A stretch of DNA of 64,000 bases from Gracilaria gracilis (Eukaryota; Rhodophyta; Florideophyceae; Gracilariales; Gracilariaceae). Position numbers and translations under genes: made by a program. Positions 1 to 11,478 of this stretch are shown here, piece after piece. The stretch spans positions 1 to 64,000 of the forward strand of contig JARGSG010000207.1 of assembly GCA_030374805.1 (NCBI GenBank), written 5' to 3'. The notes under the pieces are model-generated. The model was not told where the DNA came from. It searched no databases and worked only from the letters and a program-made list of their open reading frames with translations. Position 1 is the stretch's first letter. Each line of letters starts with the position of its first letter.

Positions 1-508
1 ATCCATACACAAACACCCCGCACCTTTTGCCTGCAACCTGTAATCACTACACGACGCCATAATGTGTATGTCTAGGCTCACCCAAGTCACACGTCAGCAA
101 CAAGTACCTGTAAACCATATGACGTGAACCAAACACAACCAACAAGTTCCATGCATCCAGAGACATACATGTGCATGCAGCACTACCCGAACATGATGTC
201 AACCACTCTACAGTGTCAACACTCGTGCACCATGTACCAAGGATCCACATTGCTACATGTGCACACTGTGCACCACGACCACTCTGGACAACGTCCTCGT
301 GTACAGTCTGTCTGTACGAACCCATCTGAACACCTTGATATTCGACACAGCACCACATCTGACACGTTCATCCAAAGGTGGCTCTTCCACCATCCAACAC
401 AGTGGGAGCGTACAGAACGACATCAGTCATAGTTTCACATACCAAGGTACCATTCTAGACTTGTCACATGTGAACAGCTTGATGTCAGTGACAGCATGAC
501 ATCCAACA
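1..508 (-). repeat. Family D LTR, partial (cut by window edge)
   Basis: This is the 5'-ward (minus-sense) part of a family D LTR ending at CATCCAACA. It differs from the other copies by several one- or two-base length changes, unlike the otherwise uniform array. Confidence 0.85.
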
Positions 509-976
509 CCCTCCCTATGTACTGACTTCAAGCGAGTCGCACAAGCACCAACAGCACAATTAACTTGGTGTAATATGTGCAATGCCACCCTTCAGTAATA
601 TCGTGCAGAGGGATGGTGACAGCCAGTTCAACAGCCTAATGAGATGTGTCAAAGTCCATATTCTTACATCTATGACCAGTGTCCTTCTACCACACTTGCG
701 TACTTTTGACTTAATATGAGAGTGACAGCATCGGGTCTTCTTTCAACACCCTCCCTCTGTCACTCACTTCAATCGCAGTACTCCAACACTTGTAACGAAG
801 GCAATGAGACACGATCTTCTAAGCAGGAAAGAACTGACGAGACAGTGTGAGAGGTTAAATCTCAGGATGATTCTCAGAAACCCTCCCTCTCTCACTGACC
901 TTGAAAGCAAATTTGAATTCCAGTTCCTCTCAAACCTGCAAAGCAACACACTTTCTGCCTCATTGCCATCAGAAGC

Positions 977-1690
977 GATCTAGACATGCACAAATGACAA
1001 CCTTCTAGATCCTTGAACCATATATTTTCTCCAAGCATGTAACAAAGAACAACCCTCTGGAAAATCTTCTCTTCTGTAGTTTACCAGACATGCAAATCAG
1101 GACAACCTTTCTGTTCACCCACAATCATTTGAACACCGACATGCAACACAGAGCAACCTTCCGGATCAAATTCGTCATGATCATGCCGTAGACATGCAAA
1201 AATGACACACTTCTAGGTCCATGAAATGAAGCAGTTCTCCGAGCATGTAACACATAACAACCTCTCGAAGCAACAATCATCTCAATGTTCAACCAGACAT
1301 GCAACACAATAGCAACCTTCCGGTTCAACATAAACGTTCTGTACACCGAACATGCAACACAAAGCAACCTTCCGGGTCAGAAACACATATCTTCATACGC
1401 TGGACATGCGAAACACAGCAAACTTCCAGCTTACAGCTCTCCTCTAGATGCCGGACATGCAAAAACACAGCAACGTTCCGGAAACAATGAGAGCATAACA
1501 GTCATCCCGGGCATGCAAAACGACAACCTTCTGAGCTTCTTTGGCGAACAGAAGTATCAGACATGTACATCGCAACCTTCTGATACGTTCATTGTACTCA
1601 GAACATGCATAAGGACAACCTCCCGGAATGCGTAGGGAAAACAGTTACATAGAGTCTCAGGCATGAAAACACTCAACCTCCTGAGCTCTA
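977..1690 (-). other. Hairpin array, unit 1 copy
   Basis: Same set of hairpins as at 7500-8215, but some stems are damaged by single-base losses, for example the CCGGA arm near 1137. Confidence 0.75.
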
Positions 1691-2805
1691 GTAAACATAG
1701 AAGCAAAAGAAAGCAACAAAAAAATGAACATCGGGCCCACTGGCAGAAATACTATTCCCGGTACCCTAGGGAGTCGAACCCCTGGCCCCCGGAGACCTTC
1801 CGGGTAGGAAACGACTTCTTCAGTCTACCTTCTCCTGCGTTCCGGAGAAGGCGCGTTGCTCTCTACGAGACGTCCAGAGGATGGTTAATGGCCAAAGATA
1901 TGCCTTCACCAAGTAAAACCCTCTCTGATCTCTTGCAAGAACTTGCGAGACCTTGAAACAGCAGCTACTTTGACACCCAAGGTACGCTTCTAGCGAGCAA
2001 TCAATGAAGATCACAAGCGGCCTGATCCCAATGGGAGGTTAGCCTTCGATACGTTGCCTCCCCGTACTAAAAGCCCACTGGAGAAGCCAATGAGTCAATT
2101 GCACGGATCAAAAGCTCCTTATGGATGCCTTCACCGCCGTCCAAGCACCTAACACACAGTGAGGTTCAACAAACAAAAGTCAAACACCACAACCAAAGTG
2201 CAGTACGCCACGGCACCCCGTTAGCTTCAGCGCTCGCGGTACAACACCATTATCCGCCCAAAAGGACCGGTGGAGCCCGCTGGTCAGCACGTCCGCCTTG
2301 GTTCAAGCCGCCTGGCTCCCGTCCCGATTACTCGGATCAACCGTTCGTCGCACAGGTAATGCAGTGAGGACCAAAAATGCCGAGCACACACGTAGTGCAA
2401 GGACTTCAACAACAACAGCTTAGCACAAAGCTAGTGCCCAGACTTCGATAAAAATGGTCTCAACCTCTCGGATGAGAACCCGCAAACACGACGCGGGGAC
2501 CCCAAGAAGAACAATAGAGGGAGACCAAACATATCGGATAGCGATCGACAACAAGGGCAACAACGAGCACCCAAACACAATCACGATAGAGAGTCAACGT
2601 CAAACCACTACCAACACAACGCCCTCAGGGAGGAACGCAATCGAAAAACGGAATTACAACACCAACGAAACCAACCAGTAACACAAGATACGGAATTGAA
2701 CAAACAACGGCAACATCAACAACGGCAATGAATAACAAGGTTGGCGGTGAGGGAGAGCGGCGGTGAGGGAATCATGACGAACAAAATCGGCAGAGGTCAG
2801 CGGGG

Positions 2806-2819
2806 CTGGGCCCATAACC
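2806..2819 (-). other. Primer-binding site, initiator-Met half-tRNA type
   Basis: The minus strand reads GGTTATGGGCCCAG directly after the LTR. This is the complement of the anticodon stem-loop of eukaryotic initiator tRNA-Met (CUGGGCCCAUAACC), the internal site used by Drosophila copia. It repeats at 6071-6084, 9334-9347, 12597-12610 and 15860-15873. Confidence 0.85.
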
Positions 2820-2913
2820 TGATGAACGTTATAGCTGGAAGGGAAAGTTGAGGGGATGCAAGGGAAGTTCGCCAGCTCTGGCTGGGATTTACTTGGAGGT
2901 GCGTAGCTCACAA

Positions 2914-2922
2914 CTTATATAG
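2914..2922 (-). promoter_or_regulatory. TATA box in family D LTR
   Basis: The minus strand reads CTATATAAG about 95 bases before the LTR end that touches the primer site. A start about 30 bases downstream would leave a short R-U5. The same site recurs at 6179-6187, 9442-9450, 12705-12713 and 15968-15976. The equivalent sequence in the C-family LTR is at 35178-35186 on the plus strand. Confidence 0.6.
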
Positions 2923-3120
2923 CACTTCTTCGTCGCACCACCGAACAACTCCAACTCGCAGTAAAACCTAAGCCACTAATCAGGGACACTCAATACTACC
3001 AATCATCTTCTAACATGACATGGTAACGCTGCCACAATTCATGGCAGCTTACAAGTAGCAAGGCACAACAGTGCACAGCAGTGCACAGCAGTGCAAAACA
3101 ATTCCGTACAATATTGCACA

Positions 3121-3190
3121 ACAATGTACAACAATGTACAACAATGTACAACAATGTACAACAATGTACAACAATGTACAACAATGTACA
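3121..3190. repeat. 10-bp minisatellite ACAATGTACA x7 in family D LTR
   Basis: Seven exact copies of a 10-mer containing the palindrome TGTACA, preceded by several CAGCAGTGCA-type units. The same block is found in every array LTR (for example 6386-6455). It creates long cysteine-rich open frames on the minus strand that I do not take as genes. Confidence 0.9.
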
Positions 3191-4234
3191 ACCATGCGCA
3201 TCCATGACAGTGCATACACACAATACGAAAGCGCACCATAATGACCAGACGACGACCATCCATACACAAACACCCGCACCTGTTGCCTGCAACCTGTAAT
3301 CACTACACGACGCCATAATGTGTATGTCTAGGCTCACCAAGTCACACGTCAGCAACAAGTACCTGTAAACCATATGACGTGAACCAAACACAACCAACAA
3401 GTTCCATGCATCCAGAGACATACATGTGCATGCAGCACTACCCGAACATGATGTCAACCACTCTACAGTGTCAACACTCGTGCACCATGTACCAAGTATC
3501 CACATTGCTACATGTGCACACTGTGCACCACGACCACTCTGGACAACGTGTCCTCGTGTACAGTCTGTCTGTACGAACCCATCTGAACACCTTGATATTC
3601 GACACAGCACCACATCTGACACGTTCATCCAAAGGTGGCTCTTCCACCATCCAACACAGTGGAGCGTACAGAACGACATCAGTCATAGTTTCACATACCA
3701 AGGTACCATTCTAGACTTGTCACATGTGAACAGCTTGATGTCAGTGACAGCATGACATCCAACACCCTCCCTATGTTACTGACTTCAAGCGAGTCGCACA
3801 AGCACCAACAGCACAATTAACTTGGTGTAATATGTGCAATGCCACCCTTTCAGTAATATCGTGCAGAGGGATGGTGACAGCCAGTTCAACAGCCTAATGA
3901 GATGTGTCAAAGTCCATATTCTTACATCTATGACCAGTGTCCTTCTACCACACTTGCGTACTTTTGGACTTAATATGAGAGTGACAGCATCGGGTCTTCT
4001 TTCAACACCCTCCCTCTGTCACTCACTTCAATCGCAGTACTCCAACACTTGTAACGAAGGCAATGAGACACGATCTTCTAAGCAGGAAAGAACTGACGAG
4101 ACAGTGAGAGGTTAAATCTCAGGATGATCTTCAGAAACCCTCCCTCTCTCACTGACCTTGAAAGCAAATTGAATTCCAGTTCCTCTCAAACCTGCAAAGC
4201 AACACACTTTCTGCCTCATTGCCATCACAGAAGC

Positions 4235-4951
4235 GATCTAGACATGCACAAATGACAACCTTCTAGATCCTTGAACCATATATTTTCTCCAAGCATGTAA
4301 CAAAGAACAACCTCTTGGAAAATCTTCTCTTCTGTAGGTTTACCAGACATGCAAATCAGGACAACCTTCTGGTTCACCCACAATCATTTGAACACCGGAC
4401 ATGCAACACAGAGCAACCTTCCGGATCAAATTCGTCATGATCATGCCGTAGACATGCAAAAATGACACACTTCTAGGTCCATGAAATGAAGCAGTTCCTC
4501 CGAGCATGTAACACATAACAACCTCTCGAAGCAACAATCATCTCAATGTTCAACCAGACATGCAACACAATAGCAACCTTCCGGTTCAACATAAACGTTC
4601 TGTACACCGAACATGCAACACAAAGCAACCTTCCGGGTCAGAAACACATATCTTCATACGCTGGACATGCGAAACACAGCAAACTTCCAGCTTAACAGCT
4701 CTCCTCTAGATGCCGGACATGCAAAAACACAGCAACGTTCCGGAAACAATGAGAGCATAACAGTCATCCCGGGCATGCAAAACGACAACCTTCTGAGCTT
4801 CTTTGGCGAACAGAAGTATCAGACATGTACATCGCAACCTTCTGATACGTTCATTGTACTCAGACATGCATAAGGACAACCTCCCGGAATGCGTAGGGAA
4901 AACAGTTACATAGAGTCTCAGGCATGAAAACACTCAACCTCCTGAGCTCTA
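4235..4951 (-). other. Hairpin array, unit 2 copy
   Basis: Same set as at 7500-8215, with one extra base in the sixth hairpin's 5' flank. Confidence 0.8.
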
Positions 4952-6084
4952 GTAAACATAGAAGCAAAAGAAAGCAACAAAAAAATGAACATCGGGCCCA
5001 CTGGCAGGAAATACTATTCCCGGTACCCTAGGGAGTCGAACCCCTGGCCCCCGGAGACCTTCCGGGTAGGAAACGACTTCTTCAGTCTACCTTCTCCTGC
5101 GTTCCGGGAGAAGGCGCGTTGCTCTCTACGAGACGTCCAGAGGATGGTTAATGGCCAAAGATATGCCTTCACCAAGTAAAACCCTCTCTGATCTCTTGCA
5201 AGAACTTGCGAGACCTTGAAACAGCAGCTACTTTGACACCCAAGGTACGCTTCTAGCGAGCAATCAATGAAGATCACAAGCGGCCTGATCCCAATGGGAG
5301 GTTAGCCTTCGATACGTTGCCTCCCCGTACTAAAAGCCCACTGGAGAAGCCAATGAGTCAATTGCACGGATCAAAAGCTCCTTATGGATGCCTTCACCGC
5401 CGTCCAAGCACCTAACACACAGTGAGGTTCAACAAACAAAAGTCAAACACCACAACCAAAGTGCAGTACGCCACGGCACCCCGTTAGCTTCAGCGCTCGC
5501 GGTACAACACCATTATCCGCCCAAAAGGACCGGTGGAGCCCGCTGGTCAGCACGTCCGCCTTGGTTCAAGCCGCCTGGCTCCCGTCCCCGATTACTCGGA
5601 TCAACCGTTCGTCGCACAGGTAATGCAGTGAGGACCAAAAATGCCGAGCACACACGTAGTGCAAGGACTTCAACAACAACAGCTTAGCACAAAGCTAGTG
5701 CCCAGACTTCGATAAAAATGGTCTCAACCTCTCGGATGAGAACCCGCAAACACGACGCGGGGACCCCAAGAAGAACAATAGAGGGAGACCAAACATATCG
5801 GATAGCGATCGACAACAAGGGCAACAACGAGCACCCAAACACAATCACGATAGAGAGTCAACGTCAAACCACTACCAACACAACGCCCTCAGGGAGGAAC
5901 GCAATCGAAAAAACGGAATTACAACACCAACGAAACCAACCAGTAACACAAGATACGGAATTGAACAAACAACGGCAACATCAACAACGGCAATGAATAA
6001 CAAGGTTGGCGGTGAGGGAGAGCGGCGGTGAGGGAATCATGACGAACAAAATCGGCAGAGGTCAGCGGGGCTGGGCCCATAACC

Positions 6085-7029
6085 TGATGAACGTTATAGC
6101 TGGAAGGGAAAGTTGAGGGGATGCAAGGGAAGTTCGCCAGCTCTGGCTGGGATTTACTTGGAGGTGCGTAGCTCACAACTTATATAGCACTTCTTCGTCG
6201 CACCACCGAACAACTCCAACTCGCAGTAAAACCTAAGCCACTAATCAGGGACACTCAATACTACCAATCATCTTCTAACATGACATGGTAACGCTGCCAC
6301 AATTCATGGCAGCTTACAAGTAGCAAGGCACAACAGTGCACAGCAGTGCACAGCAGTGCAAAACAATTCCGTACAATATTGCACAACAATGTACAACAAT
6401 GTACAACAATGTACAACAATGTACAACAATGTACAACAATGTACAACAATGTACAACCATGCGCATCCATGACAGTGCATACACACAATACGAAAGCGCA
6501 CCATAATGACCAGACGACGACCATCCATACACAAACACCCGCACCTGTTGCCTGCAACCTGTAATCACTACACGACGCCATAATGTGTATGTCTAGGCTC
6601 ACCAAGTCACACGTCAGCAACAAGTACCTGTAAACCATATGACGTGAACCAAACACAACCAACAAGTTCCATGCATCCAGAGACATACATGTGCATGCAG
6701 CACTACCCGAACATGATGTCAACCACTCTACAGTGTCAACACTCGTGCACCATGTACCAAGTATCCACATTGCTACATGTGCACACTGTGCACCACGACC
6801 ACTCTGGACAACGTGTCCTCGTGTACAGTCTGTCTGTACGAACCCATCTGAACACCTTGATATTCGACACAGCACCACATCTGACACGTTCATCCAAAGG
6901 TGGCTCTTCCACCATCCAACACAGTGGAGCGTACAGAACGACATCAGTCATAGTTTCACATACCAAGGTACCATTCTAGACTTGTCACATGTGAACAGCT
7001 TGATGTCAGTGACAGCATGACATCCAACA
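6085..7029 (-). repeat. Family D LTR
   Basis: Identical in layout to the LTR at 2820, with the primer-site complement ending at 6084 and the purine tract at 7030-7037. Confidence 0.9.
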
Positions 7030-7410
7030 CCCTCCCTATGTTACTGACTTCAAGCGAGTCGCACAAGCACCAACAGCACAATTAACTTGGTGTAATATGT
7101 GCAATGCCACCCTTTCAGTAATATCGTGCAGAGGGATGGTGACAGCCAGTTCAACAGCCTAATGAGATGTGTCAAAGTCCATATTCTTACATCTATGACC
7201 AGTGTCCTTCTACCACACTTGCGTACTTTTGGACTTAATATGAGAGTGACAGCATCGGGTCTTCTTTCAACACCCTCCCTCTGTCACTCACTTCAATCGC
7301 AGTACTCCAACACTTGTAACGAAGGCAATGAGACACGATCTTCTAAGCAGGAAAGAACTGACGAGACAGTGAGAGGTTAAATCTCAGGATGATCTTCAGA
7401 AACCCTCCCT
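7030..7410 (-). repeat. Triplicated purine-tract region at 3' end of the D internal domain
   Basis: The complement of the purine tract, CCCTCCCT, occurs at 7030-7037, 7273-7280 and 7403-7410, each followed by related sequence of the form TGTYACTNACTTCAA or TCTCACTGACCTTGA. The first abuts the LTR and should be the functional polypurine tract. The second is also followed on the minus strand by TGTTG, as at an LTR start. The other units carry the same three. Confidence 0.75.
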
Positions 7411-7499
7411 CTCTCACTGACCTTGAAAGCAAATTGAATTCCAGTTCCTCTCAAACCTGCAAAGCAACACACTTTCTGCCTCATTGCCATCACAGAAGC

Positions 7500-8215
7500 G
7501 ATCTAGACATGCACAAATGACAACCTTCTAGATCCTTGAACCATATATTTTCTCCAAGCATGTAACAAAGAACAACCTCTTGGAAAATCTTCTCTTCTGT
7601 AGGTTTACCAGACATGCAAATCAGGACAACCTTCTGGTTCACCCACAATCATTTGAACACCGGACATGCAACACAGAGCAACCTTCCGGATCAAATTCGT
7701 CATGATCATGCCGTAGACATGCAAAAATGACACACTTCTAGGTCCATGAAATGAAGCAGTTCTCCGAGCATGTAACACATAACAACCTCTCGAAGCAACA
7801 ATCATCTCAATGTTCAACCAGACATGCAACACAATAGCAACCTTCCGGTTCAACATAAACGTTCTGTACACCGAACATGCAACACAAAGCAACCTTCCGG
7901 GTCAGAAACACATATCTTCATACGCTGGACATGCGAAACACAGCAAACTTCCAGCTTAACAGCTCTCCTCTAGATGCCGGACATGCAAAAACACAGCAAC
8001 GTTCCGGAAACAATGAGAGCATAACAGTCATCCCGGGCATGCAAAACGACAACCTTCTGAGCTTCTTTGGCGAACAGAAGTATCAGACATGTACATCGCA
8101 ACCTTCTGATACGTTCATTGTACTCAGACATGCATAAGGACAACCTCCCGGAATGCGTAGGGAAAACAGTTACATAGAGTCTCAGGCATGAAAACACTCA
8201 ACCTCCTGAGCTCTA
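7500..8215 (-). other. Array of about 14 hairpins with conserved loop and covarying stems
   Basis: Every ~53 bp there is a short inverted repeat around a shared loop (plus strand: CATGCA, variable A/C-rich centre, CAACCT). The stems differ but stay complementary: GATCTAGA/TCTAGATC (7500-7534), ACCAGA/TCTGGT (7607-7638), CCGGA/TCCGG (7660-7689 and 7977-8007), GCTGGA/TCCAGC (7924-7955), GTATCAGA/TCTGATAC (8080-8112), and an 11-bp stem with one bulge (8175-8215). Weaker ones lie at about 7553, 7714, 7763, 7816, 7871, 8033 and 8123. Equivalent blocks are at 977-1690, 4235-4951, 10763-11478 and 14026-14741. The pattern indicates selection on RNA or cruciform structure. Its role is unknown; packaging or dimerisation of the D transcript, or protein binding, are possibilities. 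Confidence 0.85.
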
Positions 8216-9333
8216 GTAAACATAGAAGCAAAAGAAAGCAACAAAAAAATGAACATCGGGCCCACTGGCAGGAAATACTATTCCCGGTACCCTAGGGAGT
8301 CGAACCCCTGGCCCCCGGAGACCTTCCGGGTAGGAAACGACTTCTTCAGTCTACCTTCTCCTGCGTTCCGGGAGAAGGCGCGTTGCTCTCTACGAGACGT
8401 CCAGAGGATGGTTAATGGCCAAAGATATGCCTTCACCAAGTAAAACCCTCTCTGATCTCTTGCAAGAACTTGCGAGACCTTGAAACAGCAGCTACTTTGA
8501 CACCCAAGGTACGCTTCTAGCGAGCAATCAATGAAGATCACAAGCGGCCTGATCCCAATGGGAGGTTAGCCTTCGATACGTTGCCTCCCCGTACTAAAAG
8601 CCCACTGGAGAAGCCAATGAGTCAATTGCACGGATCAAAAGCTCCTTATGGATGCCTTCACCGCCGTCCAAGCACCTAACACACAGTGAGGTTCAACAAA
8701 CAAAAGTCAAACACCACAACCAAAGTGCAGTACGCCACGGCACCCCGTTAGCTTCAGCGCTCGCGGTACAACACCATTATCCGCCCAAAAGGACCGGTGG
8801 AGCCCGCTGGTCAGCACGTCCGCCTTGGTTCAAGCCGCCTGGCTCCCGTCCCCGATTACTCGGATCAACCGTTCGTCGCACAGGTAATGCAGTGAGGACC
8901 AAAAATGCCGAGCACACACGTAGTGCAAGGACTTCAACAACAACAGCTTAGCACAAAGCTAGTGCCCAGACTTCGATAAAAATGGTCTCAACCTCTCGGA
9001 TGAGAACCCGCAAACACGACGCGGGGACCCCAAGAAGAACAATAGAGGGAGACCAAACATATCGGATAGCGATCGACAACAAGGGCAACAACGAGCACCC
9101 AAACACAATCACGATAGAGAGTCAACGTCAAACCACTACCAACACAACGCCCTCAGGGAGGAACGCAATCGAAAAACGGAATTACAACACCAACGAAACC
9201 AACCAGTAACACAAGATACGGAATTGAACAAACAACGGCAACATCAACAACGGCAATGAATAACAAGGTTGGCGGTGAGGGAGAGCGGCGGTGAGGGAAT
9301 CATGACGAACAAAATCGGCAGAGGTCAGCGGGG
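8216..9333 (-). other. Leader region of the D internal domain, related to copia A/B leaders
   Basis: In minus sense this follows the primer site. The stretch at 8250-8480 is clearly related to the untranslated leaders of Copia A (about 18980-19130) and Copia B (33530-33740): all share GGACGTCTCGT, a tRNA T-arm-like hairpin around GGTTCG, and CCTGYCAGTG. No convincing coding frame is present. The equivalent part occurs in each array unit. Confidence 0.65.
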
Positions 9334-9347
9334 CTGGGCCCATAACC

Positions 9348-10292
9348 TGATGAACGTTATAGCTGGAAGGGAAAGTTGAGGGGATGCAAGGGAAGTTCGC
9401 CAGCTCTGGCTGGGATTTACTTGGAGGTGCGTAGCTCACAACTTATATAGCACTTCTTCGTCGCACCACCGAACAACTCCAACTCGCAGTAAAACCTAAG
9501 CCACTAATCAGGGACACTCAATACTACCAATCATCTTCTAACATGACATGGTAACGCTGCCACAATTCATGGCAGCTTACAAGTAGCAAGGCACAACAGT
9601 GCACAGCAGTGCACAGCAGTGCAAAACAATTCCGTACAATATTGCACAACAATGTACAACAATGTACAACAATGTACAACAATGTACAACAATGTACAAC
9701 AATGTACAACAATGTACAACCATGCGCATCCATGACAGTGCATACACACAATACGAAAGCGCACCATAATGACCAGACGACGACCATCCATACACAAACA
9801 CCCGCACCTGTTGCCTGCAACCTGTAATCACTACACGACGCCATAATGTGTATGTCTAGGCTCACCAAGTCACACGTCAGCAACAAGTACCTGTAAACCA
9901 TATGACGTGAACCAAACACAACCAACAAGTTCCATGCATCCAGAGACATACATGTGCATGCAGCACTACCCGAACATGATGTCAACCACTCTACAGTGTC
10001 AACACTCGTGCACCATGTACCAAGTATCCACATTGCTACATGTGCACACTGTGCACCACGACCACTCTGGACAACGTGTCCTCGTGTACAGTCTGTCTGT
10101 ACGAACCCATCTGAACACCTTGATATTCGACACAGCACCACATCTGACACGTTCATCCAAAGGTGGCTCTTCCACCATCCAACACAGTGGAGCGTACAGA
10201 ACGACATCAGTCATAGTTTCACATACCAAGGTACCATTCTAGACTTGTCACATGTGAACAGCTTGATGTCAGTGACAGCATGACATCCAACA
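9348..10292 (-). repeat. Family D LTR
   Basis: 945-bp copy, bounded by primer site and purine tract, essentially identical to its neighbours. Confidence 0.9.
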
Positions 10293-10762
10293 CCCTCCCT
10301 ATGTTACTGACTTCAAGCGAGTCGCACAAGCACCAACAGCACAATTAACTTGGTGTAATATGTGCAATGCCACCCTTTCAGTAATATCGTGCAGAGGGAT
10401 GGTGACAGCCAGTTCAACAGCCTAATGAGATGTGTCAAAGTCCATATTCTTACATCTATGACCAGTGTCCTTCTACCACACTTGCGTACTTTTGGACTTA
10501 ATATGAGAGTGACAGCATCGGGTCTTCTTTCAACACCCTCCCTCTGTCACTCACTTCAATCGCAGTACTCCAACACTTGTAACGAAGGCAATGAGACACG
10601 ATCTTCTAAGCAGGAAAGAACTGACGAGACAGTGAGAGGTTAAATCTCAGGATGATCTTCAGAAACCCTCCCTCTCTCACTGACCTTGAAAGCAAATTGA
10701 ATTCCAGTTCCTCTCAAACCTGCAAAGCAACACACTTTCTGCCTCATTGCCATCACAGAAGC

Positions 10763-11478
10763 GATCTAGACATGCACAAATGACAACCTTCTAGATCCTT
10801 GAACCATATATTTTCTCCAAGCATGTAACAAAGAACAACCTCTTGGAAAATCTTCTCTTCTGTAGGTTTACCAGACATGCAAATCAGGACAACCTTCTGG
10901 TTCACCCACAATCATTTGAACACCGGACATGCAACACAGAGCAACCTTCCGGATCAAATTCGTCATGATCATGCCGTAGACATGCAAAAATGACACACTT
11001 CTAGGTCCATGAAATGAAGCAGTTCTCCGAGCATGTAACACATAACAACCTCTCGAAGCAACAATCATCTCAATGTTCAACCAGACATGCAACACAATAG
11101 CAACCTTCCGGTTCAACATAAACGTTCTGTACACCGAACATGCAACACAAAGCAACCTTCCGGGTCAGAAACACATATCTTCATACGCTGGACATGCGAA
11201 ACACAGCAAACTTCCAGCTTAACAGCTCTCCTCTAGATGCCGGACATGCAAAAACACAGCAACGTTCCGGAAACAATGAGAGCATAACAGTCATCCCGGG
11301 CATGCAAAACGACAACCTTCTGAGCTTCTTTGGCGAACAGAAGTATCAGACATGTACATCGCAACCTTCTGATACGTTCATTGTACTCAGACATGCATAA
11401 GGACAACCTCCCGGAATGCGTAGGGAAAACAGTTACATAGAGTCTCAGGCATGAAAACACTCAACCTCCTGAGCTCTA
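10763..11478 (-). other. Hairpin array, unit 4 copy
   Basis: Appears identical to the 7500-8215 copy. Confidence 0.8.

Larger units (their letters stand above)
2820..3764 (-). repeat. Family D LTR
   Basis: A 945-bp LTR flanked on the left by the primer-site complement (2806-2819) and on the right by the purine-tract complement CCCTCCCT (3765-3772). It contains a TATA box and a 10-bp minisatellite. Confidence 0.9.

Noticed and set aside
2996-3679. 227-codon minus-strand frame repeated in every array unit
   Set aside because: It lies wholly inside the non-coding LTR, is driven by the 10-bp minisatellite (Cys/Leu/Val runs), and has no domain. Its repetition only reflects the array.
7500-8215. 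CRISPR-like array (regular ~33-bp repeats with ~20-bp spacers)
   Set aside because: The genome is eukaryotic, repeats are not identical, stems covary, spacers are the same in all units, and no cas genes are present.
8281-8330. tRNA gene
   Set aside because: Only a T-arm-like hairpin is present, with no D-arm, anticodon arm or acceptor pairing.
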